DNA from: an uncultured Collinsella sp.
GTDB taxonomy: Bacteria > Actinomycetota > Coriobacteriia > Coriobacteriales > Coriobacteriaceae
Assembly (NCBI GenBank): GCA_900545605.1
Contig: UQZL01000013.1
Span: 1-46,757 of the forward strand
Direction: 5' to 3'
DNA: 46,757 nt
Shown here piece by piece: positions 31,302 through 38,467 of this stretch. The position numbers were made by a program, and so were the translations under genes. The notes below the pieces were generated by a model that saw only the letters and a list, made by a program, of their open reading frames with translations, was not told the DNA's origin and did no database searches. Each line of letters opens with the position of its first letter. The first letter of the stretch is position 1.

Positions 31302-32336
31302 TTAGCAAATCCTCGGCAGCTGCTCTCCCACGAGCATGTCGAGTATGCGGGTCGAGCCCCAGCCGGTGCGTACGCGCACGGCGGGGCGGGCGTCCTCGGC
31401 AAGCGGCAGCACGCGACCGATGATGGCGGCATTCTCGCCGTAGCGGGCGGCGCGCATGGCGGCCAGTGCCGCATCTGCCTGTTCGGCCGGCACCACGGCG
31501 ACCATCTTGCCCTCGTTTGCCACCTGCAACACATCATAGCCGAGCATCTCGCAGGCTGCCTGCACGTCGGGGCGTACGGGCACGGCATCCTCGTCGACCT
31601 CCATGGCAACGCCGCTGGCCTGGGCAAACTCGTTGAGCGTGGACGCCAGGCCACCGCGAGTGGGGTCGCGGAAGCAGCGTGTGTCGGGTGCTGCGGCAAG
31701 CACATCGGCAATCAGGTGGTTGAGCGGCGCGGCGTCGCTTTCGATGGTGCTCGAAAACGCCAGACCCTCGCGCTGACTCATGATGGCGATACCGTGGTCG
31801 CCGAGTGTACCCGACACCAGGATGACATCGCCAGGCTGGCAGTTGGCGCCGCTGAGCGCCACGCCCTCGGGCACCTCGCCCACGCCGGCGGTGTTGATGT
31901 AGACGCCGTCAGCTCCGCCGCGCTCGACCACCTTGGTGTCGCCGGTGATGATTTTGACGCCCGCCTCGCGCGCCGTCTCGGCCATGGTCTGCACAATCTG
32001 GCGCAGCTTATCCATAGGATAGCCCTCTTCGAGGATAAAGCCGCACGAAAGGAAGCGCACGTTGGCACCCGAGGTCGCAACATCGTTGACGGTTCCGCAC
32101 ACGGCGAGCCTGCCGATATTTCCGCCGGGGAAGAACTGCGGCGTCACCACAAAGCTGTCGGTCGACATGGCGATGCGCCCGCTCGCGGGCAGGGCGGCGA
32201 CACCGGCATCGTTGCCTTCGAGCAGCTCGGGCGACCCAAAGGCATCCAGAAAGACCTCGTCGATAATGCGCTTCATCATCTGGCCGCCAGAGCCGTGGCC
32301 CAACAGGACAGTGCTATCGGTGGCAGTACGGGACAT
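31302..32336 (-). CDS. hypE: Hydrogenase maturation protein HypE
   Basis: 344 residues. HypE dehydrates the carboxamide on its own C-terminal cysteine to a thiocyanate, the source of the cyanide ligands of the NiFe centre. The C-terminus LPRIC carries that cysteine. ATP-binding AIRS/PurM-like signatures are present: LLGHGSGGQMMKR at the start, ITGDTKVVERGG, VSGTLGDHGIAIM and DPTRGGLASTLNE. The ATG at 32336 has GGAG eight bases upstream. It is separated from hypD by 211 bp that contain structured repeat C, so its expression may differ from that of hypFCD. Confidence 0.93.
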   Translation of the reverse strand: MSRTATDSTVLLGHGSGGQMMKRIIDEVFLDAFGSPELLEGNDAGVAALPASGRIAMSTDSFVVTPQFFPGGNIGRLAVCGTVNDVATSGANVRFLSCGFILEEGYPMDKLRQIVQTMAETAREAGVKIITGDTKVVERGGADGVYINTAGVGEVPEGVALSGANCQPGDVILVSGTLGDHGIAIMSQREGLAFSSTIESDAAPLNHLIADVLAAAPDTRCFRDPTRGGLASTLNEFAQASGVAMEVDEDAVPVRPDVQAACEMLGYDVLQVANEGKMVAVVPAEQADAALAAMRAARYGENAAIIGRVLPLAEDARPAVRVRTGWGSTRILDMLVGEQLPRIC

Positions 32337-32401
32337 ATCGAAAACTCCAATCGTGGGGGGTCGGCAATAGCTGAGTGTGGCAGAATCGATGTTAAGTAAA
32401 A

Positions 32402-32544
32402 GTCAGCGAGCGCCATTCAGGCGAAGTGAGTTGCCTTGAAAGAGGGGGCTGCTGGGCTTTTGCCCGCAGCCGACGATTGAAAGGCAAATCGCTCGCCTGA
32501 ATGGCGCGCAGCGTCGACCGGTCCGCCGTTCGTTAGAACGGCGG
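32402..32544 (-). repeat. Structured repeat family, copy C (minus strand)
   Basis: Read on the minus strand: hairpin I CCGCCGTTC, loop TAAC, GAACGGCGG (32544-32523); linker CGACGCTGCGCG (32516-32505); a 15-bp perfect outer stem GCGCCATTCAGGCGA/TCGCCTGAATGGCGC (plus 32493-32507 and 32410-32424); inner stems TTGCCTT/AAGGCAA and GGCTGCGGGC with AAAA loop; end GCTCGCTGAC. It begins 4 bp after hypD. Confidence 0.8.
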
Positions 32545-32547
32545 AAC

Positions 32548-33663
32548 CTAACAGCCTCGGTAGCGGAAATATGCTGCACAGCTGCCCTCGGAACTCACCA
32601 TGCAGGGGCCGACGGGATGCTCGGGTGTACAAGCTTGGCCGAACAGAGGGCAGCTGCTCGGCGTAATGGCCCCGCGCAGCACGTCGCCGCAGCGGCACCC
32701 ACGCGGCTCGACCGTCGTCTCAACGGGCACGTCAAAGCGAGTGCGGGCATCAAAGCGCGAGAACTCGGGGCGGATGGAAAGGCCCGAGTTGGCAATCGGC
32801 CCCAGCCCGCGCCACGTGGTGTCGCATGGCTCAAACACCTGCTCGACCAGCTGGCGCGCCACGGGGTTGCCGTCTGCGTTGACGCCACGGCGGTAGGCGT
32901 TGTCGATCGCCGGCCTGTTCTCGACAACCATCTGGACCAGCATGCAGATGCCCTGCAGGATATCGACCGGTTCAAATCCCGTGACCACACCCGGGGTATT
33001 GAACTCATCGACCAAAAACCCAAAGGGTGCCAGGCCCGTGATGGTAGCGACGTGACCAGGCAGGATAAAGCCGTCGATGGTCGTCTCGGGGTCGTTGGAG
33101 ATCGCACGCAGGGCCGGCGGCGTGGTCTTATGGGCACAGTAGACCGAGAAGTTCTGCAGCCCACGCGCGTCTGCCTCCAGGATGGCGGCGGCGATGGTAG
33201 GCGTCGTGGTCTCAAAGCCGACGCCCATAAAGATGACCGGGCGATCGGGGTTGTGTTCGGCGATATCGAGTGCATCGAGCGGGGAGTACACAATGCGAAT
33301 ATCGCGCCCCGCTGCCTTTTGCGCGGCGAGCGAGGTAGACGACCCGGGCACGCGCATCATGTCGCCAAAGGTGGTGATGATGGCGCCGTCCATCTTGGCG
33401 AGCGCGATTGCATGGTCGATATCGCGGTTGGCGGTAACACAGACGGGGCAACCCGGACCGCTCAGCAGTTTGAGCCCGGCAGGCATAATGGAGCGAAAGC
33501 CATAGCGACCGATGCTCACGGTGTGCGTGCCGCAGACTTCCATAAGGTTGATGGCGCGGTCGCCGACGAGTTCACGGATGCGCTCGATGAGCTCGCGAGC
33601 CAGCTTGGGATCGCGGAATGCCGAGAAGTCGATACCGGAGCGAGCCGGCTGTCCGGCCGCCAC
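32548..33663 (-). CDS. hypD: Hydrogenase maturation protein HypD
   Basis: 371 residues from a GTG at 33663 with GGAGG seven bases upstream; it overlaps the hypC stop by one base. HypD is the iron-sulfur scaffold that, with HypC, assembles the Fe(CN)2CO unit. Its cysteine motifs are visible: LMEVCGTHTVSIGRYG, SGPGCPVCVT, and the C-terminal cluster region PRGCRCGDVLRGAI with CPLFGQACTPEHPVGPCMVS and CAAYFRYRGC. FMGVGFETTTPTIAA is also typical. It is translationally coupled to hypC, its partner. Confidence 0.95.
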   Translation of the reverse strand: MAAGQPARSGIDFSAFRDPKLARELIERIRELVGDRAINLMEVCGTHTVSIGRYGFRSIMPAGLKLLSGPGCPVCVTANRDIDHAIALAKMDGAIITTFGDMMRVPGSSTSLAAQKAAGRDIRIVYSPLDALDIAEHNPDRPVIFMGVGFETTTPTIAAAILEADARGLQNFSVYCAHKTTPPALRAISNDPETTIDGFILPGHVATITGLAPFGFLVDEFNTPGVVTGFEPVDILQGICMLVQMVVENRPAIDNAYRRGVNADGNPVARQLVEQVFEPCDTTWRGLGPIANSGLSIRPEFSRFDARTRFDVPVETTVEPRGCRCGDVLRGAITPSSCPLFGQACTPEHPVGPCMVSSEGSCAAYFRYRGC

Positions 33664-33923
33664 TAGTAAGCCTCCGCCGGGTTGGTGGCCAGCTGGTCTT
33701 CTTCGACCAGTTCGGTCATGGTGTTGACCAGGTCGAGCGTCTCCTGCGCCTCCTGCTCGTCGACAATCTGAATGCCAAAGCCGGCGTGCACGAGAATATA
33801 GTCGCCTACCTGTGCCGTCGGCACGAGGCGCAGCGAAACGGGGCGCTCGATGCCCATCATGTCGACGGTCGCCTTAAGGTCGTCGTCGCGTTTGACCACT
33901 TTACCGGGAACGGCAAGGCACAT
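33663..33923 (-). CDS. hypC: Hydrogenase maturation chaperone HypC
   Basis: 86 residues beginning MCLAVPGKVV, the invariant start of HypC in which Cys2 holds the iron complex. The beta-barrel continues PVSLRLVPTAQVGDYILVHAGFGIQIVDE, and the C-terminus is an acidic helix. It carries the Fe(CN)2CO unit with HypD to the hydrogenase large subunit. AAGGGG precedes the ATG. The 131 bp between hypF and hypC hold no recognisable gene. Confidence 0.95.
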   Translation of the reverse strand: MCLAVPGKVVKRDDDLKATVDMMGIERPVSLRLVPTAQVGDYILVHAGFGIQIVDEQEAQETLDLVNTMTELVEEDQLATNPAEAY

Positions 33924-34054
33924 AATGTTCCCCTTTTATACGTTTTGCGCTGGATAGGCGCCTAATTACCCATCAGTTGATGGTAGCGCTCGCGGGAGTC
34001 ACGAGCAAACGCGTTACACATGTGAGACGGCGGCGCGCAGGCTGGCAAAACAGC

Positions 34055-36523
34055 CTATCGCGATGCTGTCTGCGCGAGGCGAGCGCGAGCGATGGCGGCC
34101 TGACCGTAGGCTATGCAGCCGTCGTTGACGGGCACGGCGTGGGAGACCAAGACGGCAAGACCGGCGTCTTTGAGTTCGTGGGTAAGGAGCCGAAGCAAAA
34201 GTCGGTTCATGAACACGCCGCCCGAGAGCGCGACGGTGTCGAGGTCTTCACGGACGCAGATCTCGCTTGCGATGCGGGCCGACGCGCGTGCGATGGTGAC
34301 ATGGAAGTCGAGCGCGAGCTTGCCGGCGGGCACGCCGGTCCTGATTCCCTCCAAAAGCGCCTCAAAAAGCGGTCTGGAGTTCAGAACATGGAAGTCGTCC
34401 GGACGGGATGATTCGGTTACGGAAAAGCTGGCCATATTGCCGGTGGGGCAGGCACTTTCACTGCTGAACGCGCGCCAGGCGGCGGCTTCGAGTTCTATGG
34501 CAGGCTCGCCCTCGTAGGTTGCCTTGTCGCAGATGCCCAGAATTGCTGCCGCGGCATCAAAGAGACGCCCCATGCTGCTGGTGCGCGGGCTGTTGATGCC
34601 GTGCTCGATCATGGTGGCTGTCACGCTGCGCGTTTGCTCGTCGAGGCTGTCCAAAAGCCGAGCGGCGCCTGGGTGCTCGAGCAGACCGAGCTCACTGAGC
34701 AGGGCAAAGGCGTTGCGGCGGGCGTCGCGCACGGAGGCCGCCCCGCCGGGGAGCGCCCAGGTGCGCAAATGCGCGGCGCGCTCAAAGCCGCCAAGGCCGG
34801 CAACAAGAAACTCGCCGCCCCAAATGGTCCCATCGGTGCCGGCGCCGGTGCCGTCAAAGGCGATGCCAAGGACACGCGCGTCGGTTGTAAGCTGGCCCGC
34901 GGCGATGGCCTCGGCCATTACGCTCGCGATATGCGCATGATGGTGCTGCACCTCGACGAGCGGCAGATTGTGCTCCCGTGCCTGCTCGCGCGCCCACTGG
35001 CTCGATAGGTAGCTGGGGTGCAAATCGCAGGCCAAGGCGGCGGGCGCCAAGTCAAAGAGATCTTCCAAGCGCGTGCGCGCGGCGTTCCAGGCATCGAAGG
35101 TCTCGCCGTTTTCAACATCGCCGATATGCTGCGACACAAAACAGGTTGCCTCGCCGTTCGTCTCTTCACGCGTGAGCGCAATCGTGGCCTTTTGTTGTGG
35201 CCCGCAGGCGAGCACGCAGGACGGAGCGCCGTCGAGCGCCGGCAACGGCAGCGGCTGGGGTGCATATCCGCGAGCGCGGCGCACGGGCATAACGGCGCCG
35301 TCGACCACGCGCACCACGGAGTCGTCGTAGCGCGAGAGAATCGCGCGGTCGTTGCCGAGCAGCGCGTCGGCAATGCCGGCGGCAACGAGGCACTCCCAGG
35401 CAAGATCGTCATCGGTCTCGATGGGCTCTTCGCTCAGGTTTCCGCTGGTCATGACGAGCGCGTGCATACCGCGGGCTTCTGCCGCGGCAAGCAACAGATG
35501 CTGAAGCGGGGTGTAGGGGAGCATAACACCGAGCTCTGGAAGGTCGTGCGCGACGGACGGCGCGAGCGCGAGGGCGTCGGGGGAGCCGCCGCTCTCGCAA
35601 GCAGCACGTCGGCGCAGCAGCACAATGGGGCGAATGCTGCCGGCCAGCAAGCCGCGTGCAACGTCGTTGACATGGCACAGGCGTTCAGCGTCGGCAAGGT
35701 CGCGTACCATAACGGCAAGCGGCTTGTTGCTGCGGCGTTTGCGACGGCGCAGCTCGGCTACCGCCTGCTCGTTGGAGGCGTCGCATGCCAAGTGAAATCC
35801 GCCCAGACCCTTGATGGCGACGATGCCGCCGCTGGCCAGCAGCTCAACACAGCGGTCGATAATGGCGTCGCTGGCCTCGCGTGTGGTGCCGACGGCCGGC
35901 AACGCGGCGGCTTCGCCCGGCTCACCGCCCACGCTCGCTTCGCGCCACGTAATATGCGGCCCGCAATCAAAGCAGGCATCGGGCTGCGCGTGAAAACGCC
36001 GGTCGAGTGGGTCGGCATACTCCGCGGCGCACTTGGGACACATGGGGAAACGGTCCATCGATGTGGCCGCTCGGTCATAAGGCAGCGATCGGATGATGGT
36101 AAAGCGTGGGCCGCAGTTAGTGCAGTTGATAAAGGGGTAGTGATAGCGTCGGTCGGCGGGATCGAACAACTCGCGCAGGCAATCGTCACAGGTGGCGATA
36201 TCGGGCGAGACGAGCGTCGTGTGCGCGGTCTGGTCCTGCGACGCCACAATGCGAAAACCCTGTTCATTGGCAGCGCTCCAGCCGCCAGGCCCCAAATCCG
36301 CAATATCGACTCGCTCAACGCGGGCTGCCGCAGGCGCATGCTCAGAAAGCGCGGCAACAAAAGCATCGAGCGCATCGGCCGGAGCGTGCGCCTCGATATG
36401 CACGCCGTCGCCCGCGTTGAGCACCCAGCCGCAAATGCCATGCGCCATGGCCTCGCGATACACAAACGGCCGCATGCCAACGCCCTGCACAATGCCCGTT
36501 ACATGAATATGCACATGCCGCAT
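34055..36523 (-). CDS. hypF: Carbamoyltransferase HypF
   Basis: 822 residues from the ATG at 36523 (MRHVHIHVTG), with GAGGGG six bases upstream. Domains in order: acylphosphatase-like (GIVQGVGMRPFVYREAM, residues 1-90); two zinc fingers (CDDCLRELFDP with CTNCGPRF, and CPKCAAEYADP with CFDCGPH, about 105-190); YrdC-like nucleotide-binding domain (IVAIKGLGGFHLACDA, RRKRRSNKPLAVMVRD); and a Kae1/carbamoyltransferase domain with VQHHHAHIASVMAE and GIAFDGTGAGTDGTIWGGEF. It transfers carbamoyl phosphate to HypE for cyanide synthesis. It follows nikR by 42 bp and is the first hyp gene of the cluster. Confidence 0.95.
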   Translation of the reverse strand: MRHVHIHVTGIVQGVGMRPFVYREAMAHGICGWVLNAGDGVHIEAHAPADALDAFVAALSEHAPAAARVERVDIADLGPGGWSAANEQGFRIVASQDQTAHTTLVSPDIATCDDCLRELFDPADRRYHYPFINCTNCGPRFTIIRSLPYDRAATSMDRFPMCPKCAAEYADPLDRRFHAQPDACFDCGPHITWREASVGGEPGEAAALPAVGTTREASDAIIDRCVELLASGGIVAIKGLGGFHLACDASNEQAVAELRRRKRRSNKPLAVMVRDLADAERLCHVNDVARGLLAGSIRPIVLLRRRAACESGGSPDALALAPSVAHDLPELGVMLPYTPLQHLLLAAAEARGMHALVMTSGNLSEEPIETDDDLAWECLVAAGIADALLGNDRAILSRYDDSVVRVVDGAVMPVRRARGYAPQPLPLPALDGAPSCVLACGPQQKATIALTREETNGEATCFVSQHIGDVENGETFDAWNAARTRLEDLFDLAPAALACDLHPSYLSSQWAREQAREHNLPLVEVQHHHAHIASVMAEAIAAGQLTTDARVLGIAFDGTGAGTDGTIWGGEFLVAGLGGFERAAHLRTWALPGGAASVRDARRNAFALLSELGLLEHPGAARLLDSLDEQTRSVTATMIEHGINSPRTSSMGRLFDAAAAILGICDKATYEGEPAIELEAAAWRAFSSESACPTGNMASFSVTESSRPDDFHVLNSRPLFEALLEGIRTGVPAGKLALDFHVTIARASARIASEICVREDLDTVALSGGVFMNRLLLRLLTHELKDAGLAVLVSHAVPVNDGCIAYGQAAIARARLAQTASR

Positions 36524-36565
36524 GCGACACCCCTCATCAAAACCGACCAAATAGGGACAGGTGCG

Positions 36566-37078
36566 CTACAGCCCCAGGCTCTGCTTGGTGGCGGCGCACG
36601 TGAGCTCGCCGTGCTTAACGCCGCGCAGGCCCAGCAGACGGTCGGCTAGTTCGTAGACGCGCTCGCCGCGACCCTTGAGCGCCAGAATCTCCAAGCAGTT
36701 GTGGTGATCCAGATGCACGTGCATGGTCGATACGATCTCGTCGGTGTAGTCGTGCTGCACTTCGTCCAGACGGCGCGTCAGGTCGCCGGTATGGTGGTCG
36801 TAGATCATGGTGAGCGACCCGATAACATGCTCATCGGGCGTGCGCATCTGCTCCTTGGCGATCGAGGCGCGAATCAGGTCGCGCACGGCCTCGGAGCGGT
36901 TGGCCACGTCGCCGCGGCGCGCGATCTGTTCGTCAAAACGGCGCAGCAGGTCGTCCGGTGCGGTAACCGAAAAACGGACCAGCTCGGAGCCGGAACCACT
37001 ACAGTGGCAGCCCGCGTCACCGTCCGCCCCGTGCGGATGCTCGTGCTCGTACCCGCAGCCGTGCTCGTGTTCGGCCAC
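36566..37078 (-). CDS. nikR: NikR nickel-responsive regulator with His/Cys-rich N-terminal extension
   Basis: 170 residues, about 35 longer than usual NikR. Residues 1-30 (MAEHEHGCGYEHEHPHGADG, then DAGCHCSGSGS) contain five His and three Cys and look metal-binding. Then come the ribbon-helix-helix DNA-binding domain (LVRFSVTAPDDLLRRFDEQ, NRSEAVRDLIRASI) and the ACT-like nickel domain with IYDHHTGDL and MHVHLDHHNCLEIL, which carries the His and Cys nickel ligands. It represses or adjusts nickel-related genes when nickel is bound. It lies one base after the 82-codon gene and 42 bp before hypF, so it probably regulates its own hyp operon. No classic NikR operator was found. Confidence 0.88.
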   Translation of the reverse strand: MAEHEHGCGYEHEHPHGADGDAGCHCSGSGSELVRFSVTAPDDLLRRFDEQIARRGDVANRSEAVRDLIRASIAKEQMRTPDEHVIGSLTMIYDHHTGDLTRRLDEVQHDYTDEIVSTMHVHLDHHNCLEILALKGRGERVYELADRLLGLRGVKHGELTCAATKQSLGL

Positions 37079-37079
37079 G

Positions 37080-37328
37080 TTACACCAGCTTCACGGAGCC
37101 GACGGAGTTGTGGTCGGCCTCGATGGCCTCTTCGTAGCCCTCGAGTGCGTCGTGGGCCTCGTGCAGCGCGGCCATGGCTGCCTCGAGCTTGGCGCCGATG
37201 CGCTCCATGTCAAAATTCTCGGTCGCATGCAGCAGCTGATGGCTCCACTCGTGAGCGAGCTCGATGGTGTCGTCGACCTGCTTGACGCTCATGGCAAGCT
37301 GGCTCATGTTCATTCCAACATCATGCAT
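37080..37328 (-). CDS. Small acidic helical protein upstream of nikR
   Basis: 82 residues, MHDVGMNMSQLAMSVKQVDD at the start, with GGAGA six bases before the ATG. It is predicted to be largely helical and acidic, rich in His, Glu and Met (LAHEWSHQLLHATENFDMER, AALHEAHDALEGYEEAIEAD). No family was recognised. Its stop is one base from the nikR start, so the genes are translationally coupled, and it opens the nikR-hyp run. A role in nickel handling or hydrogenase maturation is plausible from context only. Upstream (37367-37372) a TAAAAT on the minus strand could be its -10 box, without a good -35. Confidence 0.6.
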   Translation of the reverse strand: MHDVGMNMSQLAMSVKQVDDTIELAHEWSHQLLHATENFDMERIGAKLEAAMAALHEAHDALEGYEEAIEADHNSVGSVKLV

Positions 37329-37405
37329 GGGAAATCTCCTTTTGTATGGGGCAGTTCAGTGGTTCAGATTTTACTACGCCCACTCTGTGCGCAGCTGCAT
37401 AAGAA

Positions 37406-37438
37406 AACGGGTGCGAGTCTGTGCGACTCGCACCCGTT
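37406..37438 (-). terminator. Terminator between trxA and the nikR-hyp operon
   Basis: Perfect 14-bp arms AACGGGTGCGAGTC (37406-37419) and GACTCGCACCCGTT (37425-37438) with a 5-base loop. On the minus strand it is followed by TTTTCTT, so it ends trxA transcription. The stretch 37439-37549 contains only a small hairpin (GAGCGGT/ACCGCTC). Confidence 0.8.
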
Positions 37439-37549
37439 CACTGGGGGCTGTTTGTAACTACCATACTATCCGTGGTCGCACGCGCCGCACCCGGCAGTCC
37501 GGCGAGCGGTGCAAAACCGCTCATGGACGGCGGGTAAGTAACAAGCGTA

Positions 37550-37870
37550 TTACAGATGCTTCTCCAGCAGCGCCTGCAGCCTCGCCTTGGGCAGAGCGCC
37601 AACCGAGCGGTCAATCTCCTCGCCGTTCTTAAACACAATCAGCGTGGGGATGCTCATGACGCCATACTTCATGGCCAGGTCCTGGTTATCATCGACGTTG
37701 CATTTGGCAACGGCAAGCTTACCCGCCAGCTCATCGGCAACCTCGTCAACGATGGGCGAGAGCGATCGGCAGGGCCCGCACCACGGTGCCCAAAAATCGA
37801 CCAGCACGGGCAGGCTGCCGTTAACGATGGAATCGAAGTTCTCGGGGGTAATCTGCTTAATGTCAGCCAT
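37550..37870 (-). CDS. trxA: Thioredoxin
   Basis: 106 residues from the ATG at 37870 (MADIKQITPENF), with GGAGG five bases upstream. The active site WAPWCGPCRSL has Cys31 and Cys34. The cis-proline loop SIPTLIVFKNG and the buried VDFWAPW are present. It reduces protein disulfides in the cytoplasm. A palindrome in its 5' leader (37889-37905) and a TATAAG at about 37927 on the minus strand (TGGTTG 17 bases upstream) are possible control elements. Together with the plus-strand gene now at 39746 it once faced a common intergenic region, which the IS200/IS605 element has split. Confidence 0.95.
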   Translation of the reverse strand: MADIKQITPENFDSIVNGSLPVLVDFWAPWCGPCRSLSPIVDEVADELAGKLAVAKCNVDDNQDLAMKYGVMSIPTLIVFKNGEEIDRSVGALPKARLQALLEKHL

Positions 37871-37888
37871 GGTGACCTCCATAATGTG

Positions 37889-37905
37889 ACGCGGCTCAGC
37901 CGCGT
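37889..37905 (-). promoter_or_regulatory. Palindrome in the trxA 5' leader
   Basis: ACGCGGCTCAGCCGCGT, 8-bp arms around one base, 19 bp before the trxA start. Operator or RNA hairpin. Confidence 0.5.
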
Positions 37906-38071
37906 AAAACTCAGTACGACCGTGCTTATACCCAGCGGCCCGCAAAGCAACCACTCGCGGGCGGCTCTTTTATCAAAAGCGCCGCAAAACCCCTTTCTTC
38001 AGATATGGGGATATAAGGCGCATCGGCGTCAGCCGATATACATATACGGCTGCAAGTGGTATACTGTTTTC

Positions 38072-38467
38072 ATGGATAGATACAGGAGCAACGACAACAT
38101 AGTCTGGGACTGCGACTACCATGTGGTCTTCTGCCCGAAATACCGCAGGAAGGTGCTCGTGGACGGCATCGGCTCCCGCTTCGAGGAGATCGCGCACGAG
38201 GTCGCGGAGGAACTCGATTTCGAGATAAGGGAAATCAAGGTCATGCCCGACCGCGTGCACATGCTCGTCTCAGTCGACCCCCAGTTCGGCATCCACCGGG
38301 CCGTGAAGCGCATCAAGGGCAGGACCAGCCACGACCTGCGCGCCGAGTTCCCGCAGCTGAAGCGCAAGCTGCCGACGCTCTGGACGAACAGCTACTTCGT
38401 CTCGACCGTCGGCGGGGCGACGCCCGAGGCCGTCAGGCAGTATATCGAGGACCAGAGGAACGCGTGA
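38072..38467 (+). CDS. tnpA: IS200/IS605 transposase TnpA (HUH-like, first His replaced)
   Basis: 131 residues. The Y1-transposase fold is clear: DCDYHVVFCPKYRRKVLVDG, EIREIKVMPDRVHMLVSVDP, TNSYFVSTVGG and VRQYIEDQ with the nucleophile Tyr124. Members usually carry H-U-H (DHVHLLV), where both His bind the metal ion; here the motif is R61-V-H63. The gene is otherwise full length and unbroken. Either the enzyme tolerates Arg or the copy is weakened and moves only with help in trans. The ATG at 38072 lacks a strong ribosome binding site. The stop overlaps the tnpB start (GTGA). Confidence 0.88.
   Translation: MDRYRSNDNIVWDCDYHVVFCPKYRRKVLVDGIGSRFEEIAHEVAEELDFEIREIKVMPDRVHMLVSVDPQFGIHRAVKRIKGRTSHDLRAEFPQLKRKLPTLWTNSYFVSTVGGATPEAVRQYIEDQRNA

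Noticed and set aside
36524..37400. NikR operator
   Set aside because: No GTATGA with a properly spaced TCATAC was found near the nikR-hyp start.
37480..37545. tRNA-like stretch with a GAGCGGT/ACCGCTC hairpin
   Set aside because: No cloverleaf, no T-loop GGTTCGAATC-like sequence and no acceptor stem could be drawn.
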